A stretch of 35,900 bases of DNA from Bacteroidales bacterium (GCA_030596125.1 JAUVKT010000018.1:1-35900); one strand, 5' to 3'; positions 8,693 to 17,654 are shown, counted from the stretch's first letter. Numbers and translations: made by a program. The notes: generated by a model from the letters alone, not told the origin.

Positions 8693-10249
8693 ATGAGCTA
8701 CGATTACATAATTATCGGAAGCGGCTTCGGAGGTTCAGTGAGCGCACTTCGTCTTTCAGAAAAAGGGTATAAAGTACTTGTTATAGAAAAAGGAAAGTGG
8801 TTCAGCAAGGATGATTTTCCAAAATCAAACTGGCGTTTGCGTAAATGGTTATGGCTGCCTCGTCTTGGCTTCCATGGAATAATGAAGATAAGCTTCCTTC
8901 GTCATGCCTCAATACTTTCCGGAACAGGCGTTGGAGGCGGATCGTTGGTTTATGCAAACACTCTTCCTTTGCCAAAAAAGCAATTTTTTAAGACAGGTAG
9001 CTGGAGAAGTCTTGCCGACTGGAAAAAGGAATTGGAGTCTTTTTATAAGGAGGGGTGGCGTATGTTGGGGGCTGAACTTAACCCAAAACTTGAAACCGGT
9101 GATCTGGCACTCAGGGAGCTTGGAGAAAAGCTCGGAAGATCCGAATATTTCGAACCAACCACGGTAGCAGTTAATTTTGGAGAGCCGGATAAATTTGTTG
9201 CAGATCCCTATTTTAACGGAGAGGGCCCTGAAGTATCCGGTTGCACATTCTGTGGTGGTTGTATGACTGGCTGCAGACATGGCGCGAAGAATACACTTGA
9301 TCGTAACTATCTCTGGCTGGCTCAAAAAAGGGGGGCAGAGATCCTGGCTGAGTATAAGGTGGTTGATGTTGTTCCGGATGGAAAAGAGAATGGATCTGAA
9401 GGTTATCTTATCACATGCCGGAAATCTACAGGCATGGTTAGAAGAAAAAAAGAGTTCAGGACAAAAGGTGTGATTTTTGCAGGCGGCGTACTGGGAACCG
9501 TCAGTCTTATGCATGCACTTAAGAAGAGGTCGCTACCTGCAATATCCAATAAGCTTGGATATGATATACGAACAAATAATGAGAGCCTGATAGGGGTTGT
9601 GAGCCTCGACCGGGAGAAGGATTTTTCAAAAGGCGTTGCTATAGGATCTATTCTACACACCGACGATAACAGTCATCTGGAACCGGTAAGATATGCAGAG
9701 GGATCAGGCTTCTGGAGACTGGCAATGTTGCCCTTTACAATGGGGAAAAATATTTTTGTGAGACTGGGCAAAATGGTTGGCGTATGGTTTCGCCACCCGT
9801 GGAACACTCTCAAAATACTATTTGTTGGTAACTGGGCAAAAAGGACGCAGATACTGCTCTTTATGCAGACTCTTGACAGTACCCTGCGGTTATCAGTGGG
9901 CAGGTTCGGACTAAAAACATCAATTGATAAAGGTAAAAATCCAACTCCTTTTATTCCTGAAGCAAAAGAGGTGGCAGATAAGTTTGCAAAAATTACAAAC
10001 GGCCGGCCTCATGTTCTTGCACTGGAGCCCCTGTTTGGGATTCCCTCCACCGCACATATACTGGGAGGTGCTGTAATGGGAGAAAGTCCTGCAGAGGGTG
10101 TAATAGACAAAAACAACATGGTATTCGGATACAGCAACATGATGGTGTGCGACGGATCAATGATATCAGCCAACCCGGGAGTTAACCCGGCACTCAGTAT
10201 TGTAGCTATTACCGAGAGAGCAATGAACCTGATAAAGGAAAAGAGTTGA
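8693..10249 (+). CDS. GMC-family FAD-dependent oxidoreductase, cholesterol oxidase-like
   Basis: 518 aa. The FAD-binding motif YIIIGSGFGGSVSALRLSEKG begins at residue 5, with VIEKG ending the second strand. SGTGVGGGSLVYAN is the second GMC signature. A Cys-rich block CTFCGGCMTGCRHGAKNTLD (about residues 184-203) is shared with the ChoD-like branch of the family. The C-terminus has HILGGAVMG and NPGVNPALSIVAITERAM, the GMC C-terminal flavin and catalytic region. It has no signal peptide. Family members oxidise alcohols, including sterols; no sterol pathway is visible here, so the substrate is open. A convergent acyl-CoA ligase gene follows. It is 22 bp from the M48 gene and may be the last gene of that operon. 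Confidence 0.85.
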   Translation: MSYDYIIIGSGFGGSVSALRLSEKGYKVLVIEKGKWFSKDDFPKSNWRLRKWLWLPRLGFHGIMKISFLRHASILSGTGVGGGSLVYANTLPLPKKQFFKTGSWRSLADWKKELESFYKEGWRMLGAELNPKLETGDLALRELGEKLGRSEYFEPTTVAVNFGEPDKFVADPYFNGEGPEVSGCTFCGGCMTGCRHGAKNTLDRNYLWLAQKRGAEILAEYKVVDVVPDGKENGSEGYLITCRKSTGMVRRKKEFRTKGVIFAGGVLGTVSLMHALKKRSLPAISNKLGYDIRTNNESLIGVVSLDREKDFSKGVAIGSILHTDDNSHLEPVRYAEGSGFWRLAMLPFTMGKNIFVRLGKMVGVWFRHPWNTLKILFVGNWAKRTQILLFMQTLDSTLRLSVGRFGLKTSIDKGKNPTPFIPEAKEVADKFAKITNGRPHVLALEPLFGIPSTAHILGGAVMGESPAEGVIDKNNMVFGYSNMMVCDGSMISANPGVNPALSIVAITERAMNLIKEKS

Positions 10250-10268
10250 ACTAACGATTCAACAAATG

Positions 10269-10303
10269 AAGTCGTTCGCCCTTCGCCGTTCGTCGTTTGC
10301 CGT
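10269..10303. repeat. Low-complexity 'cgttcgtcgtttgccgtt' spacer repeat
   Basis: The short spacer between the convergent GMC and acyl-CoA ligase genes is made of degenerate copies of a 'cgttcg(c/t)c' word. A related stretch is at about 35680-35715 (cgccgtttgtctttcgtcat). It is not a recognisable terminator. Confidence 0.5.
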
Positions 10304-11943
10304 TAATAATATAGGTACCTTTTAATCTTATGTGTTGCTGTCTTCTGGAACGGAACAGACTGTAGCACAACTTTATTAAGCCTTGAAAACTTATTAATCC
10401 TCATATTTACCTGTGTCTGCAATTCTGAGAGCATCTCTTCAATCTTCTCTTCCACAACACGTGACATCTCCTCTTTAAGGTATTGGTATTTTGTCTCAAG
10501 CTCTTCCTTGTTTATATGGACAAGGGCAACAATTTTTCCTTTTTGTTCAATAACAAGAGATTCAACAACATGTTTAAAATTATTGATCACTGATTCAATC
10601 TCCTCAGGATAAATGTTCTCACCACTTGCTCCTACGATTACATTTTTCAGACGACCCTTAATAAACAGGAAGTTATCTTTATTAAAAATGCCTAAATCTC
10701 CGGTTTTAAACCAGCCATCATCTGTAAGAACCTTTTTAGTGAGTTCGGGCTCTTTAAAATATCCTTTCATTACATTCGGACCCTTAGCCCAGATCTCTCC
10801 CTCGCCGGTTTTGGGATCAGGATTGGCAATTTTCAGCTTAACGCCATTAACAGCCGGGCCGGTTGATTCCAACACGGCTTGCGATGGTGGAGCGCCGGCC
10901 AGAAGAGGTGATGTTTCCGTAAGGCCGTATCCGATCGAATAAGGGAATTTGCCTTCTTTAAGAAATCTTTCAACATTAAAGTTCAGCTTTGCCCCGCCAA
11001 TACCATAGAAATGCAATTCACCACCAAATGTTTGAAACAGTTGTTTGCCTGCTGCCCGGTGTAATATTTTTCTTACAGGAGCAATTTTATAAAGGGTGGC
11101 AAGGAGCTTGTTTGCAGTTAATGTGGGCCTGATCTTACTATAATAGATCTTTTCAATTATTAACGGGACAGAGACCATAACAGTTGGTTTTACCTCTTTG
11201 AGTGCCGGAAGAAGCACCGGTGCGGTAGGAGGTTTACGGAGGTAGTAAACTGTGGAACCGCTCATGAACGGAATTATCATTCCTATTGTGTTCTCCAGGG
11301 TGTGTGACAGAGGCACAAGTGAAAGAAATCTGTCGTTGTTGCCAATATCATGTATCTGTTTAGCAGCTATAGCATTAGAACAAATATTACGGTGGAGTAA
11401 CATTACACCCTTAGACTTCCCGGTGGTTCCGGAAGTGTAAATAATTACTGCAAGATCTTCAGGATCAACAGGATAATCTGTAGAAGAACTAAGTGATGAA
11501 TCAAATACCGGGGATGATTCATTTCCATTCCTGAGGCAGAAATCCTCAATGTTAATAATATTTTTAAGCCCCTTAACCTCAATACCTGTTAGTTTATGAG
11601 CCAGGTTATCTGAAACAAAAATGGTAGTTGCCTCGGAATGAACAAGGATATTGGTGATCTCTTCTGTAGAAAAATCCGGCAGTATTGGAATAGCCACAGC
11701 CCCCATTGATGTAACTGCAAAATACACAGAAGGCCAGTTTGGCATATTGGTACTGTATATCGCGATCTTATCACCTGGCTTTATTCCAAGTTTTTCCAAA
11801 AAAAGGTGCAGGGAGGAAACGGTTCTCCCGACTTCGCTATATGTAATTGCTTTTTCACCAACAAAACTGAATGCCTTGTTTTTGCCAAATATTTCGACAG
11901 AGTTATTTAGCATTCCTTTAAAAGTCAATAAGTTATCGCTCAT
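10303..11943 (-). CDS. AMP-dependent long-chain acyl-CoA synthetase (FadD-like)
   Basis: About 546 aa. The ORF track starts at 11955, but the sequence is ATG GGAGGA AAT ATG AGC: the purine-rich GGAGG sits between the two ATGs, so the second (11943, MSDNLL) is the better start. The P-loop-like IIYTSGTTGKSKGVML (about residue 170), YGLTETSPLL, the GWFKTGDLG motif and the hinge GRLKNVIVGASGENIYPEEIE are all present. The C-terminal THKIKR carries the catalytic lysine of adenylation enzymes. It activates a fatty acid to an acyl-AMP and then an acyl-CoA. It is cytosolic or membrane-associated. It is convergent with the GMC oxidoreductase gene. Chain-length specificity cannot be read. Confidence 0.88.
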   Translation of the reverse strand: MSDNLLTFKGMLNNSVEIFGKNKAFSFVGEKAITYSEVGRTVSSLHLFLEKLGIKPGDKIAIYSTNMPNWPSVYFAVTSMGAVAIPILPDFSTEEITNILVHSEATTIFVSDNLAHKLTGIEVKGLKNIINIEDFCLRNGNESSPVFDSSLSSSTDYPVDPEDLAVIIYTSGTTGKSKGVMLLHRNICSNAIAAKQIHDIGNNDRFLSLVPLSHTLENTIGMIIPFMSGSTVYYLRKPPTAPVLLPALKEVKPTVMVSVPLIIEKIYYSKIRPTLTANKLLATLYKIAPVRKILHRAAGKQLFQTFGGELHFYGIGGAKLNFNVERFLKEGKFPYSIGYGLTETSPLLAGAPPSQAVLESTGPAVNGVKLKIANPDPKTGEGEIWAKGPNVMKGYFKEPELTKKVLTDDGWFKTGDLGIFNKDNFLFIKGRLKNVIVGASGENIYPEEIESVINNFKHVVESLVIEQKGKIVALVHINKEELETKYQYLKEEMSRVVEEKIEEMLSELQTQVNMRINKFSRLNKVVLQSVPFQKTATHKIKRYLYY

Positions 11944-12443
11944 ATTTCCTCCCATAATAAATGTTATTATAACTATTCAGTGTCTTGTGTTTGAAATGGT
12001 TAATTTTATTATTCTTTGCATCTTTAAGTCGGCAATCTTCAGTCGGCAGTCAGCCCGTCCGACCGGAGTCATCCGGGCGGGCAATCTGAAGATAAGGCTA
12101 TATACACTTTTCAGTCCCGATTTATCGGGAATATGATTAAGCAATCGTCCGATTTTTTCAGATCGTTTATTAAAATAATCAAACCTTTCTTTTATATACA
12201 GTTAACGAAAATTCAATTGTCATAGTGTATTAATTGTTTGATTGTTATTTGCTTTTTTGCCGACTGTGGACTGATTAGTTATATATTTTTTATCTGCTAT
12301 ATATTTGCAATATTAATTATTATTTCACTAAATGTATGATGCTAAATATGAAATTTTATTTAAATGTGACCACACTGCACACTATTTATATGCCGATTTT
12401 TTTCAGGCATGCCGGGTAGAGGCCAAAGGAGTCACTTTCAACT
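11944..12443. repeat. 500-bp spacer with two hairpins and 'gtcggcagtc' words
   Basis: No gene found. From left to right: the 17-bp word recurring at 2601 (here inverted, 11970-11986); 'agtcggcaatcttcagtcggcagt' (12027-12050); a hairpin GCCCGTCCG (12053-12061) pairing with CGGGCGGGC (12074-12082) with one G-T pair; and TCCCGA-TTTA-TCGGGA (12115-12130). Either hairpin could end transcription coming leftward from the helicase gene or act as a mobile palindrome. The remainder is A+T-rich. Confidence 0.6.
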
Positions 12444-13667
12444 TTACCTCTTTTTTGGATGATTTTTGTGCCTCCCCTTGAAATATTTTTTTTTGCCGGT
12501 ACGGTAATTATGTTTTGGCACTTTCCATTCGGGCTCCGGTCCAAATCCCGGAGGTAAAGGAATTTTATAAACCTCTTTTTCAATTAACTGTTCTATCCTG
12601 TGAAAATAATAGATATCATCAGGACTGATAAATGTAAGAGCTACCCCTGTTGAGTCTGCCCTTGCAGTACGGCCTACCCTGTGTACATAATCTTCAGCAT
12701 CCTGTGGTACATCGAAGTTGATGATAAGGTTGATATCCTTAATATCTATTCCGCGGCTAAGGACATCTGTTGCAACAAGGATCCTGGTTTTTCGGGCTTT
12801 AAACCTGAGAAGAACTGCTTCTCTCTCTTTCTGTTCAAAGTCTGAGGAGATAGCCTCTGTATTTTTTTCTGTTTTTTTCAGCAATCGTGCAACTTCATTT
12901 ACCTTCCTTTTTGTCGAACAAAAAATCAAAATACTATGATAATCAGGCTTATCAGTGACAAGGTGATCAACGAGAGCCGTTTTTTGGTTGTCATAAGCCA
13001 TATAGGCAGCCTGCAATACTCCTTCGGCCGGTTTTGCTATTGCAATATTTATTTCAGCGGGAGAGGTAAGTATCTTTTCGGCAAGACTTCTGATCTTGTG
13101 CGCCATAGTGGCACTGAACATCAGGGTTTGCCTTTTTTTCGGCAGATAGGAGATTATCTTTATTATATCATTAATAAAGCCTATATCCAACATCCGGTCA
13201 GCCTCATCAAGAATAAGATATTTAACAGAATCGAATTTCACATATCCCATATTAAGATGTGATATCAGCTTTCCGGGTGTTGCAACAATAATATCGGCTC
13301 CCTCGGTAAGGGCTCTCTTTTGCTGACCCCAATCATCTCCTGCCCCACCACCATATATAGAGATAGAATGAATATTCATGGTATACGCAACACCCTGTAT
13401 ATGCTGATCTATCTGGATAGCAAGCTCGCGGGTCGGAACTATTATCAGGGTTGTTGTTTTTCCCCTTGGGAGGTTAGCCAGCCCGTTAAGGATGGGGATA
13501 AGAAAAGCAGCCGTTTTCCCTGTTCCTGTCTGTGCACAGGCAATAAGATCTTTCCCCGCAAGGATTTCCGGGATAGCCTGTTCCTGTATCGGGGTAGCCT
13601 CATTAAACCCCATATATGATATTGCGTTAAGCAGATCATTATTTATTCCGAATTCATCAAACTTCAT
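12444..13667 (-). CDS. DEAD-box ATP-dependent RNA helicase (RhlE-like)
   Basis: 407 aa with all core motifs: Q-motif (FNEATPIQEQAIP), motif I AQTGTGKT (45-52), Ia PTRELA, II DEAD (about 155), III SAT, and motif VI HRVGRTAR. The tail after the helicase core is short and basic (PKHNYRTGKKKYFKGRHK), likely an RNA-binding extension. It probably unwinds RNA duplexes in ribosome assembly or mRNA decay. The tail resembles RhlE-type proteins more than DbpA or CsdA, which carry longer C-terminal domains. It is divergent from queD across a 141-bp spacer with a candidate promoter. Confidence 0.93.
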   Translation of the reverse strand: MKFDEFGINNDLLNAISYMGFNEATPIQEQAIPEILAGKDLIACAQTGTGKTAAFLIPILNGLANLPRGKTTTLIIVPTRELAIQIDQHIQGVAYTMNIHSISIYGGGAGDDWGQQKRALTEGADIIVATPGKLISHLNMGYVKFDSVKYLILDEADRMLDIGFINDIIKIISYLPKKRQTLMFSATMAHKIRSLAEKILTSPAEINIAIAKPAEGVLQAAYMAYDNQKTALVDHLVTDKPDYHSILIFCSTKRKVNEVARLLKKTEKNTEAISSDFEQKEREAVLLRFKARKTRILVATDVLSRGIDIKDINLIINFDVPQDAEDYVHRVGRTARADSTGVALTFISPDDIYYFHRIEQLIEKEVYKIPLPPGFGPEPEWKVPKHNYRTGKKKYFKGRHKNHPKKR

Positions 13668-13692
13668 AATACAGCATCAATAATATGTGCCG

Positions 13693-13700
13693 CAAAAATA
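13693..13700 (-). promoter_or_regulatory. Candidate Bacteroidota -7 box for the DEAD-box helicase gene
   Basis: On the minus strand TATTTTTG fits the TAnnTTTG -7 consensus. It lies about 25 bp before the ATG, and a TTTG lies 17 bp further upstream, slightly closer than the usual -33 spacing. Such words are frequent in A+T-rich DNA. Confidence 0.35.
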
Positions 13701-13779
13701 GCTAAAATGTTTAGAATCAAATTAAAATAGCTTCTAATTAATTGTTCGACCCTGCTTAACAAAACTCCTTTTTATTGGT

Positions 13780-13787
13780 TACTTTTG
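13780..13787 (+). promoter_or_regulatory. Candidate -7 box (TACTTTTG) for queD
   Basis: TACTTTTG fits TAnnTTTG and ends 21 bp before the preferred queD start at 13809. No clear -33 TTTG is at the right distance. If it is used, the upstream start at 13785 would fall inside the promoter, which supports the 13809 start. Confidence 0.35.
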
Positions 13788-13808
13788 TATAAATCATTTT
13801 GTAAAGAG

Positions 13809-14258
13809 ATGGGAAAGATACGAGTGACAAAGGAATTTCGGTTTGAAACAGCTCACACACTGCTGAATTATGATGGTCCGTGCCGTAATATACACGGGCA
13901 TTCATATAAACTGTTTGTGACTATTATTGGAGAACCTGTTGATGATATTAGTAACTCCAAGTACGGGATGGTTATCGATTTTAGTGATTTAAAGAGTATG
14001 GTAAACAGGGAAGTTGTTGACCGGTTTGACCATACTGTTGTTGTAAGCAGCAAGGTTGAAGGAGAAAAGTTACGGGCCATAGATAAGATGTTTGGGAATG
14101 TGCTGGTTGTTGATTATCAGCCAACATGTGAAAATATGGTTGAAGATATAGCCGGCAGGGTAATACCACACCTTCCTGAAGGGGTTACCCTTCATAGTGT
14201 GAAGCTCTATGAGACCACAACCTCTTATGCAGAGTGGTTTGCCGGAGATAATATCTGA
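13809..14258 (+). CDS. queD: 6-pyruvoyl-tetrahydropterin synthase / 6-carboxy-tetrahydropterin synthase
   Basis: 149 aa from the preferred start (MGKIRVTKEF; the track's M1 at 13785 adds eight residues lying in a probable promoter). Zinc ligands H16, H29 and H31 appear in FETAH and NIHGHSYKL, with the catalytic Cys25 in GPCRN and the glutamate in LYETTTSYAEW. This is the QueD/PTPS family, which converts dihydroneopterin triphosphate to 6-carboxy- or 6-pyruvoyl-tetrahydropterin, the first committed step to queuosine and other deazapurines. QueC, QueE and FolE are not in the window, so queuosine versus pterin use cannot be decided from context. It is a stand-alone gene, divergent from the helicase gene. 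Confidence 0.9.
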   Translation: MGKIRVTKEFRFETAHTLLNYDGPCRNIHGHSYKLFVTIIGEPVDDISNSKYGMVIDFSDLKSMVNREVVDRFDHTVVVSSKVEGEKLRAIDKMFGNVLVVDYQPTCENMVEDIAGRVIPHLPEGVTLHSVKLYETTTSYAEWFAGDNI

Positions 14259-14468
14259 TTGGAGTTAGAAGTGACTAAAGTTAAAAGTGTCTAAAGTGAC
14301 TAAAGTTAGAAGACTGCTTGCCCTGTGAAATACGACGCAGGAGTTATTTCTACAGGGAAGACTGTCGACTGAAGACTGCCGACTGGAGACTGCCGACTGA
14401 AGACTGCCGACTGAGGACTGAATACAAACCACCTTCTTAAAGTGTGGATATTTAATTAATAATGAATA
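14259..14468. repeat. Spacer of short degenerate repeats before polA
   Basis: Three repeat types follow one another. First, a 'gtgactaaagtta' word in tandem (about 14270-14308). Then a hairpin CCCTGT (14321-14326) pairing with ACAGGG (14352-14357). Finally about four copies of a 14-16 bp 'gaagactgccgact' unit (about 14358-14420). The same 'gccgact' word appears at 2567-2580 and 12027-12050. The last 50 bp are A+T-rich and precede the polA start. Confidence 0.75.
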
Positions 14469-17270
14469 ATGTCTGAGACTAAAACCAGGAAACTTTTTCT
14501 ATTGGATGCGTATGCCCTTATATACAGGTCATACTATGCGTTTATTAAAAACCCGAGGATCAATTCAAAAGGTTTTAACACCTCCGCCGTATTCGGGTTT
14601 GTTTTAACATTGGATGAGTTGTTGCAGAAACAGAATCCCTCTCATCTGGGTGTTGTTTTTGACCCGCCTTCGCCAACTTTCAGGCACAAGATGTATAAAG
14701 AGTACAAGGCAAACCGTGATGCCACCCCTGAAGACATAAAACTTTCGGTACCCTATATTAAATCTCTTCTTGAGGCATATAATATTCCTGTTTATGAGGT
14801 TGATGGTTATGAGGCAGACGATGTAATCGGAACATTATCATGGAAAGCATCTGACAGTGGATTTGATACCTATATGATGACACCGGATAAAGATTTTGCA
14901 CAACTTGTACGGGATAATGTAAAGATGTTCAAGCCGTCAAGGGGAGGGGCTGATCCGGTTGTGTGGGGACCGGCTGAGGTGTGTGAAGAGTTTAATATAG
15001 ATGACCCGTTAAAGGTGATTGATATACTTGCCCTGATGGGAGATACGGCAGATAATATTCCGGGAGCCCCGGGGATAGGTCCCAAGACGGCCAAAAAACT
15101 GATCTCAGAATATGGGAGTGTAGAAAAACTGATTGAAGATACTTCTGCCCTGAAGGGAAAACAGAAAGAGATAATTGATAATAATGGTGAACAGATCATG
15201 TTCTCAAAAAAGCTGGTCACTATTGAAACAGACGTGCATGTAGATCTGGTGGAGGATGACCTGGTGCGAAAAGAACCTGACAAAGACAAACTGAAACAGA
15301 TCTTTGAGGAGTTGGAATTCAGGGCTATGGCTGCAAAGTTGAATCTGGTTAAAACAACAGTTGCCGGAAATGTATCACCCGTTGTAACACAGCCTATTGC
15401 TGGTGATCATGTACAGGGATCACTTTTTGGCGACTACGAACCGGCTGCCGTAGAGAATAGAAATACACTTACAAGTATATCACACGATTACCAGGTTGTT
15501 GAGTCTGAAGAAGATATTCTGATACTTAAAGAAAAACTTGACCTGCTCGATGAATTTTGCTTTGATACAGAGACAACATCGCTCGATTCGCTCGACACAG
15601 AACTTGTAGCAATTGCTTTTTCGTGGGAGAAAGGCAAAGGGTATATGGTTTGGTTTCCGGAGGAGAGGACAGAAACAGAGAAAAGACTGGAGATTTTAAA
15701 ACCAGTGTTTGAGAATGAATCTGTTTTAAAGATCGGACACAATCTGAAGTTTGATATGCAGGTGCTTGAAAATTATGGGGTAGAGGTTAAAGGGAAGAAG
15801 TTTGATACAATGATAGCACATTATCTTCTTGAGCCGGATATGCGTCATAAGATGGATTACCTGGCAGAAACATTCCTTAATTATAAACCCGAGCCAATTG
15901 AGAATCTTATTGGCGAAAAGGGTAAAAGCCAGCGTACCATGAGAGGCGTACCGGTAGAAAAGCTGACGGAATATGCAGTGGAAGACGCAGATATAACCTA
16001 CAGGCTGAAACAGGTTTTTGAGGTTATGTTACATGATGAACAACTTGACAAACTGGCTGAAAATATAGAGATGCCCCTGATCAGCGTGCTGGGCGATATG
16101 GAGAGATATGGGGTGGCACTTAATGAGCAGAGTCTTAAAGATTATGCAGGTAAGTTACGTGAAGATATTATTATCCTTGAGAAGGATATCTATAACATGG
16201 CAGGTACCGAATTTAATATCTCATCACCAAAACAGCTTGGAGATATTTTGTTTATCAGGCTTAGGCTTGATGATAAGGCAAAGAGGACCAAAACCAGGCA
16301 GTTCAGTACTGGCGAGGAGGTGTTGGTACGACTGGCTGACAGGCATCCGATTATTAATAAGGTGTTGGAATACCGGGGCTACAAAAAGCTGCTTACAACA
16401 TATGTTGAGGCGCTGCCAGAGTTGATAAACAAGAAGACAGGAAGAATCCATACTTCATATAACCAGGCAATTACTGCAACGGGACGTCTGAGTTCCAATA
16501 ACCCTAATCTTCAGAACATACCTGTACGCGATGAGAGAGGCAGAGAGATGAGAAAGGCATTTATTCCCGACACCGGGAAGGTCTATCTATCGGCCGACTA
16601 CTCCCAAATAGAGCTGAGGTTAATGGCACACCTGAGTGGTGATAGAGGGATGATTAATGATTTTTTAAGCGGAGAGGATATTCATGCAATAACTGCCTCA
16701 AAGATATTTGGTGTTGCTTCCGATAGCGTTACAAGGGAGATGCGAACCAGGGCCAAGACTGCCAATTTCGGAATTATTTACGGAATCTCGGCCTTTGGCC
16801 TGTCACAACGCCTGAATATATCACGACCCGATGCTAAAGAGTTGATCGATGGATACTTTAACAATTACCCCGGTGTAAAAAGTTATATGGATGAGAGCAT
16901 TCAAAAGGGACGCGATAACGGTTATGTAACAACTATGTTCGGGCGTAAACGGTATCTGAGGGACATTAATTCGCGTAACTCACTGCTAAGGAGTAATGCA
17001 GAACGTAATGCGATAAATGCACCAATACAGGGCACAGCGGCAGATATTATAAAGATAGCGATGATCAATATTCATAAAAGGTTAAAGGAGGGCAACCTTG
17101 ATGCAATGATGATCCTTCAGGTGCACGACGAATTGATATTCGAGGTGGCTGAAAAAGATATTGAACCTCTTAAGGATATTGTTATTAATGAGATGGAAAA
17201 TGCTACCAGACTGGATATTCCACTGGTTGTTGACTATGGAACGGGATATAACTGGCTGGAAGCACATTAA
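14469..17270 (+). CDS. polA: DNA polymerase I
   Basis: 933 aa, full-length three-domain Pol I. The 5'-nuclease domain (1 to about 290) has GYEADDVIGTL and the helix-hairpin-helix TADNIPGAPGIGPKTAKKL. The 3'-5' exonuclease looks active: FDTETTSLD (about 366), IGHNLKFDMQ (about 422) and YAVEDADITY (about 502) carry the Exo I-III acidic residues. The polymerase domain has ATGRLSSNNPNLQNIP, DYSQIELRLMAHLSGD (motif A), the O-helix RTRAKTANFGIIYG (motif B, with the Phe that disfavours ddNTPs) and QVHDELIFE (motif C). It acts in Okazaki fragment processing and repair. Preceded by a repeat-rich spacer; moaD follows 148 bp later, so co-transcription is uncertain. Confidence 0.98.
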   Translation: MSETKTRKLFLLDAYALIYRSYYAFIKNPRINSKGFNTSAVFGFVLTLDELLQKQNPSHLGVVFDPPSPTFRHKMYKEYKANRDATPEDIKLSVPYIKSLLEAYNIPVYEVDGYEADDVIGTLSWKASDSGFDTYMMTPDKDFAQLVRDNVKMFKPSRGGADPVVWGPAEVCEEFNIDDPLKVIDILALMGDTADNIPGAPGIGPKTAKKLISEYGSVEKLIEDTSALKGKQKEIIDNNGEQIMFSKKLVTIETDVHVDLVEDDLVRKEPDKDKLKQIFEELEFRAMAAKLNLVKTTVAGNVSPVVTQPIAGDHVQGSLFGDYEPAAVENRNTLTSISHDYQVVESEEDILILKEKLDLLDEFCFDTETTSLDSLDTELVAIAFSWEKGKGYMVWFPEERTETEKRLEILKPVFENESVLKIGHNLKFDMQVLENYGVEVKGKKFDTMIAHYLLEPDMRHKMDYLAETFLNYKPEPIENLIGEKGKSQRTMRGVPVEKLTEYAVEDADITYRLKQVFEVMLHDEQLDKLAENIEMPLISVLGDMERYGVALNEQSLKDYAGKLREDIIILEKDIYNMAGTEFNISSPKQLGDILFIRLRLDDKAKRTKTRQFSTGEEVLVRLADRHPIINKVLEYRGYKKLLTTYVEALPELINKKTGRIHTSYNQAITATGRLSSNNPNLQNIPVRDERGREMRKAFIPDTGKVYLSADYSQIELRLMAHLSGDRGMINDFLSGEDIHAITASKIFGVASDSVTREMRTRAKTANFGIIYGISAFGLSQRLNISRPDAKELIDGYFNNYPGVKSYMDESIQKGRDNGYVTTMFGRKRYLRDINSRNSLLRSNAERNAINAPIQGTAADIIKIAMINIHKRLKEGNLDAMMILQVHDELIFEVAEKDIEPLKDIVINEMENATRLDIPLVVDYGTGYNWLEAH

Positions 17271-17277
17271 AAAAAAA

Positions 17278-17327
17278 GCGTAGGGCGTAGGGCGTAAGGC
17301 AAAGGGAAGAAGGCATAAGGCGTAAGG
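17278..17327. repeat. 'GGCGTAGGGCGTAAGGC' low-complexity repeat
   Basis: Tandem degenerate 7-8 bp units (gcgtaggg, gcgtaagg, gcataagg) directly after the polA stop. The same family is at 24567-24597, about 33183-33207, and inverted at about 35641-35690. Read on the opposite strand it yields the spurious peptide 'PYALCLLPFALRP' in overlapping ORFs. Confidence 0.8.
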
Positions 17328-17373
17328 TGAAATTGGGAGAATCTGAGTTGGCGTGGTTCTCCACCTCGGAGCT

Positions 17374-17397
17374 GGCGCGGTTCTCCAGAACCGTGCC
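17374..17397. repeat. Strong hairpin upstream of moaD
   Basis: GGCGCGGTTCT-CC-AGAACCGTGCC forms an 11-bp stem with one G-T pair and a 2-nt loop. A partial copy of its left arm (ggcgtggttctcca) lies 24 bp before it at 17350. It could end polA transcription or be a palindromic repeat. It has no T-tract. Confidence 0.6.
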
Positions 17398-17418
17398 TTA
17401 ATGTAAACTATAAAAAAA

Positions 17419-17652
17419 ATGAAAACAGACATACTATTCTTCGGAATCCTTGCTGAGATTGCCGGAACCGACTCAATAAACGTTAAAGATCAACCGGATC
17501 TAAAACATCTTACAGAGTTAGTATTGAATAAATTCCCGGAGATCAGACATTATAACTACCGTGTTTCGGTTAACAGGGTTCTGGTTGATGGAAATCCCAA
17601 CCTTAACGATGGTGATGAAGTGGCATTTTTACCGCCATTTGCCGGAGGATGA
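17419..17652 (+). CDS. moaD: Molybdopterin synthase sulfur carrier subunit MoaD
   Basis: 77 aa with a ubiquitin-like beta-grasp fold. It starts MKTDILFFGILAEIAG and ends DEVAFLPPFAGG, the C-terminal Gly-Gly that is adenylated and thiocarboxylated to carry sulfur. With MoaE it converts cyclic pyranopterin monophosphate to molybdopterin. Its partner gene moaE lies on the opposite strand and converges, with only 2 bp between stop codons, so the two subunits are not in one operon. The other moa genes are absent from the window. Confidence 0.93.
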   Translation: MKTDILFFGILAEIAGTDSINVKDQPDLKHLTELVLNKFPEIRHYNYRVSVNRVLVDGNPNLNDGDEVAFLPPFAGG

Positions 17653-17654
17653 AA

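Noticed and set aside
8909-9514. 201-aa minus-strand ORF
   Set aside because: Antisense shadow of the GMC oxidoreductase, without any recognisable motif.
11651-12136. 161-aa plus-strand ORF
   Set aside because: Overlaps the acyl-CoA ligase on the other strand and then runs into spacer repeats; no domain.
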